DNA of 64,000 nucleotides, taken from Berghia stephanieae (lineage: Eukaryota; Mollusca; Gastropoda; Nudibranchia; Aeolidiidae). The notes beneath the pieces were generated by a model that worked only from the letters and a program-made list of their open reading frames with translations, did no database searches and was not told where the DNA came from. Shown piece by piece: positions 1 to 64,000 of the stretch. A program made the translations under genes and the position numbers. The stretch lies in assembly GCA_034508935.3 (NCBI GenBank), contig CM067454.1, positions 36,818,156 to 36,882,155 of the forward strand. The letters run 5' to 3'. How positions within the stretch are numbered: position 1 is the stretch's first letter; each line of letters starts with the position of its first letter.

Positions 1-247
1 ACCTTTCAATCAGAAGGCAAGTGTCATATTACAAGACCAAATAGCAACACAATCAATTTATAATTATTCAATAACTACAAATCAAGCAATGGATATGTAA
101 AAAATAATATTCTGTAGCATTTGTTGATAAATAATCCAGGAGACATTAAAATTAATAATTAAATGAAAAAGGAAAATAAAGGATTTATAGAAATAATAAT
201 AATTTTAAAAATGAATGTGTATGAACAGTTAGTTCATTCACTCTGGC
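1..247. other. AT-rich intron, nothing recognised
   Basis: This is the left edge of the intron after exon 49. I see no splice-bounded coding sequence or repeat family here. Confidence 0.6.
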
Positions 248-1462
248 TTGTTTGTTTTTATAAAGGAGGAGGATGAAGAAAAGGAGGAGAAGGAGGAAAA
301 GGAAGAGGAGAAAAAGGAGGTGGAAGAGGAAAAGAAGGAAGGCGGTGGTGGAGGAGAAGAAGGAGGAGAAAAAGGAGGTAGAAGAGGAAAAGAAGGAAGG
401 AGAAGAGGAAACGAAGGAAGTGGGGTGGTGAAGGAGAAGGAGGAGGAGGAGGAAAAGGAGGTGGAAGAGGAAAAGAAGGAAGGAGAAGAGGAAACGAAGG
501 AAGTGGGGTGGTGGAGGAGAAGGAGGAGGAGGAGGAAAAGGAGGTGGAAGAGGAAAAGAAGGAAGGAGAAGAGGAAACGAAGGAAGGCAGTGGTGGAGGA
601 GAAGAAGGAGGAGAAAAAGGAGGTGGAAGAGGAAAAGAAGGAAGGAGAAGAGGAAACGAAGGAAGTGGGGTGGTGGAGGAGAAGGAGGAGGAGGAGGAAA
701 AGGAGGTGGAAGAGGAAAAGAAGGAAGGAGAAGAGGAAACGAAGGAAGGAAGAAGGAGGAAGAGGAAACGAAGGAAGGAAGAAGGAGGAAGAGGAAACGA
801 AGGAAGGCAGTGGTGGAGGAGGAGGAGGAGGAGGAAAAGGAGGTGGAAGAAGAAAAGAAGGAAGGAGGATGAGGAGAAGTAGGAAGAGGAGAAAAAGGAG
901 GTAGAAGAGGAAAAGAAGGAAGGAGAAGAGGAAACGAAGGAAGTGGGGTGGTGAAGGAGAAGGAGGAGGAGGAGGAAAAGGAGGTGGAAGAGGAAAAGAA
1001 GGAAGGAGAAGAGGAAACGAAGGAAGTGGGGTGGTGGAGGAGAAGGAGGAGGAGGAGGAAAAGGAGGTGGAAGAGGAAAAGAAGGAAGGAGAAGAGGAAA
1101 CGAAGGAAGGCAGTGGTGGAGGAGAAGAAGGAGGAGAAAAAGGAGGTGGAAGAGGAAAAGAAGGAAGGAGAAGAGGAAACGAAGGAAGTGGGGTGGTGGA
1201 GGAGAAGGAGGAGGAGGAGGAAAAGGAGGTGGAAGAGGAAAAGAAGGAAGGAGAAGAGGAAACGAAGGAAGGAAGAAGGAGGAAGAGGAAACGAAGGAAG
1301 GAAGAAGGAGGAAGAGGAAACGAAGGAAGGCAGTGGTGGAGGAGGAGGAGGAGGAGGAGGAAAAGGAGGTGGAAGAAGAAAAGAAGGAAGGAGGATGAGG
1401 AGAAGTAGGAAGAGGAGAAAGAGGAAAAGGAGGAAGGCAGCGGCGGATAAGAAGGAGGATTA
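248..1462. repeat. Polypurine GGA/GAA array with ~523-bp higher-order duplication
   Basis: About 1.2 kb of almost pure A/G on the + strand, made of GAGGAG and AAGGAA variants. Blocks such as GAGGAAACGAAGGAAG recur many times. The stretch around 420-900 is repeated nearly unchanged about 523 bp on (945-1430). Long open frames in several registers are by-products of the repeat. On the transcribed (minus) strand it is a polypyrimidine tract just after the donor of exon 49. Confidence 0.95.
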
Positions 1463-1476
1463 AACCAATGCATTAC

Positions 1477-63327
<61,851 letters not shown>

Positions 63328-63417
63328 CTGAATGGAATAACAAATTAAAAAAAAAAAGGATGGTTAAAATTGTGAAAACAACATTACAACAATTCTCTAC
63401 TTCTGACAAAACACTGT

Positions 63418-63745
63418 AAATGAGGGCTAAAAATTAGTTTATGAAAGACGCTAAAATGATTTTAGACAACGGCTAAAAATGATTTTATGACAAGAGGGCT
63501 AAAAATTATTTTATGACAAGAGGGCTAAAAATTATTTTATGACAAGAGGGCTAAAAATTATTTGATGACAAGAGGGCTAAAAATTATTTGATGACAAGAG
63601 GGCTAAAAATTATTTTATGACAAGAGGGCTAAAAATGATTTTATGACAAGAGGGCTAAAATGATTTATGACAAGAGGGCTAAAAATTATTTTATGACAAG
63701 AGGGCTAAAAATTATTTTATGACAAGAGGGCTAAAAATTATTTTC
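63418..63745. repeat. 26-27-bp minisatellite, ~11 copies
   Basis: Tandem units of GACAAGAGGGCTAAAAATTA plus TTTTAT, degenerate at the right-reading start (63418-63490), in the intron before exon 1. Confidence 0.95.
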
Positions 63746-63814
63746 TTGAATTCCATTGAATCAGATACTGCAATGGTTTAATAAAAATATATTTTTTGTT
63801 GTATATCTTTATTT

Positions 63815-63895
63815 ATTTTAAGAAATGTAAAGCGCCTAGAGCCTGTTGAAATCAGGGTAAGATGCTATACAAATATAATTTATTATTATCATCAT
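63815..63895. repeat. Retroelement 3' tail with (ATT)n/(ATC)n
   Basis: TGTAAAGCGCCTAGAGCCTG and GATGCTATACAAATATAATT lead into TTATTATTATCATCATC. Confidence 0.8.
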
Positions 63896-64000
63896 CATTC
63901 CATGACCACAGTTTCTTAAATCACAAAATAACTTTAAATTTCACAACTATTACGTGGATTTAAACTTAATTGTAGTAGTATAAATCCTCCTGATATGATA

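Overview
The window looks like an AT-rich, intron-dense metazoan genome, probably a marine invertebrate. The evidence is small GT-AG exons of 76-588 bp in long introns full of tRNA-derived SINEs, LINE 3' ends, MITEs, fold-back elements and (TAA)n/(GAT)n microsatellites. I cannot name the species. I see no bacterial or organellar features and no second host gene.

One very large gene fills the window on the minus strand and runs off both ends. I trace 49 coding exons, 63327 down to 1477, about 9.73 kb of coding sequence or about 3,240 residues. Every junction is supported by splice sites and by reading-phase agreement. The exceptions are two exons that each carry one base too many (47902-48115 and 36348-36507) and one junction that needs a weak acceptor (60717). 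The product reads as a single-pass membrane protein. Exons 1-19 (63.3-40.8 kb) encode a cysteine-rich ectodomain of GCC2/GCC3 (ephrin-receptor-like) repeats with C-P-x-G-x-Y-C cores. Exons 20-24 (40.1-34.6 kb) encode EGF-like modules and a beta-rich membrane-proximal domain. Exon 25 (33.3-33.5 kb) carries the transmembrane helix. Exons 26-49 (31.5-1.5 kb) encode about 1,700 cytoplasmic residues: coiled coil, then a block of D-P-x-T-G-x-x-V-P-I-like repeats, then a long charged coiled coil that continues past the left edge. The signal peptide, start codon and stop codon are outside the window.

The introns hold the rest. 0-5 kb: a 1.2-kb polypurine array, a MITE and LINE scraps. 13-22 kb: a 29-bp minisatellite of about 40 units and a 112-bp tandem array that starts exactly on a splice acceptor. 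25.8-27.9 kb: a decayed transposon-like protein remnant. 37-43 kb: local tandem duplications that copied pieces of exons 21 and 17. 54.5-57.9 kb: a 3.3-kb head-to-head array of a 399-bp tRNA-like unit forming a spacer-less palindrome, bracketed by a 13-bp direct repeat. At least six dispersed repeat families recur in these introns, several nested in one another or bounded by clear target-site duplications.

All calls were made by eye from sequence, translation and splice-phase bookkeeping, with no database search. Family names for the protein domains and transposons are motif recognition only. Residue numbers count from the first complete codon in the window.
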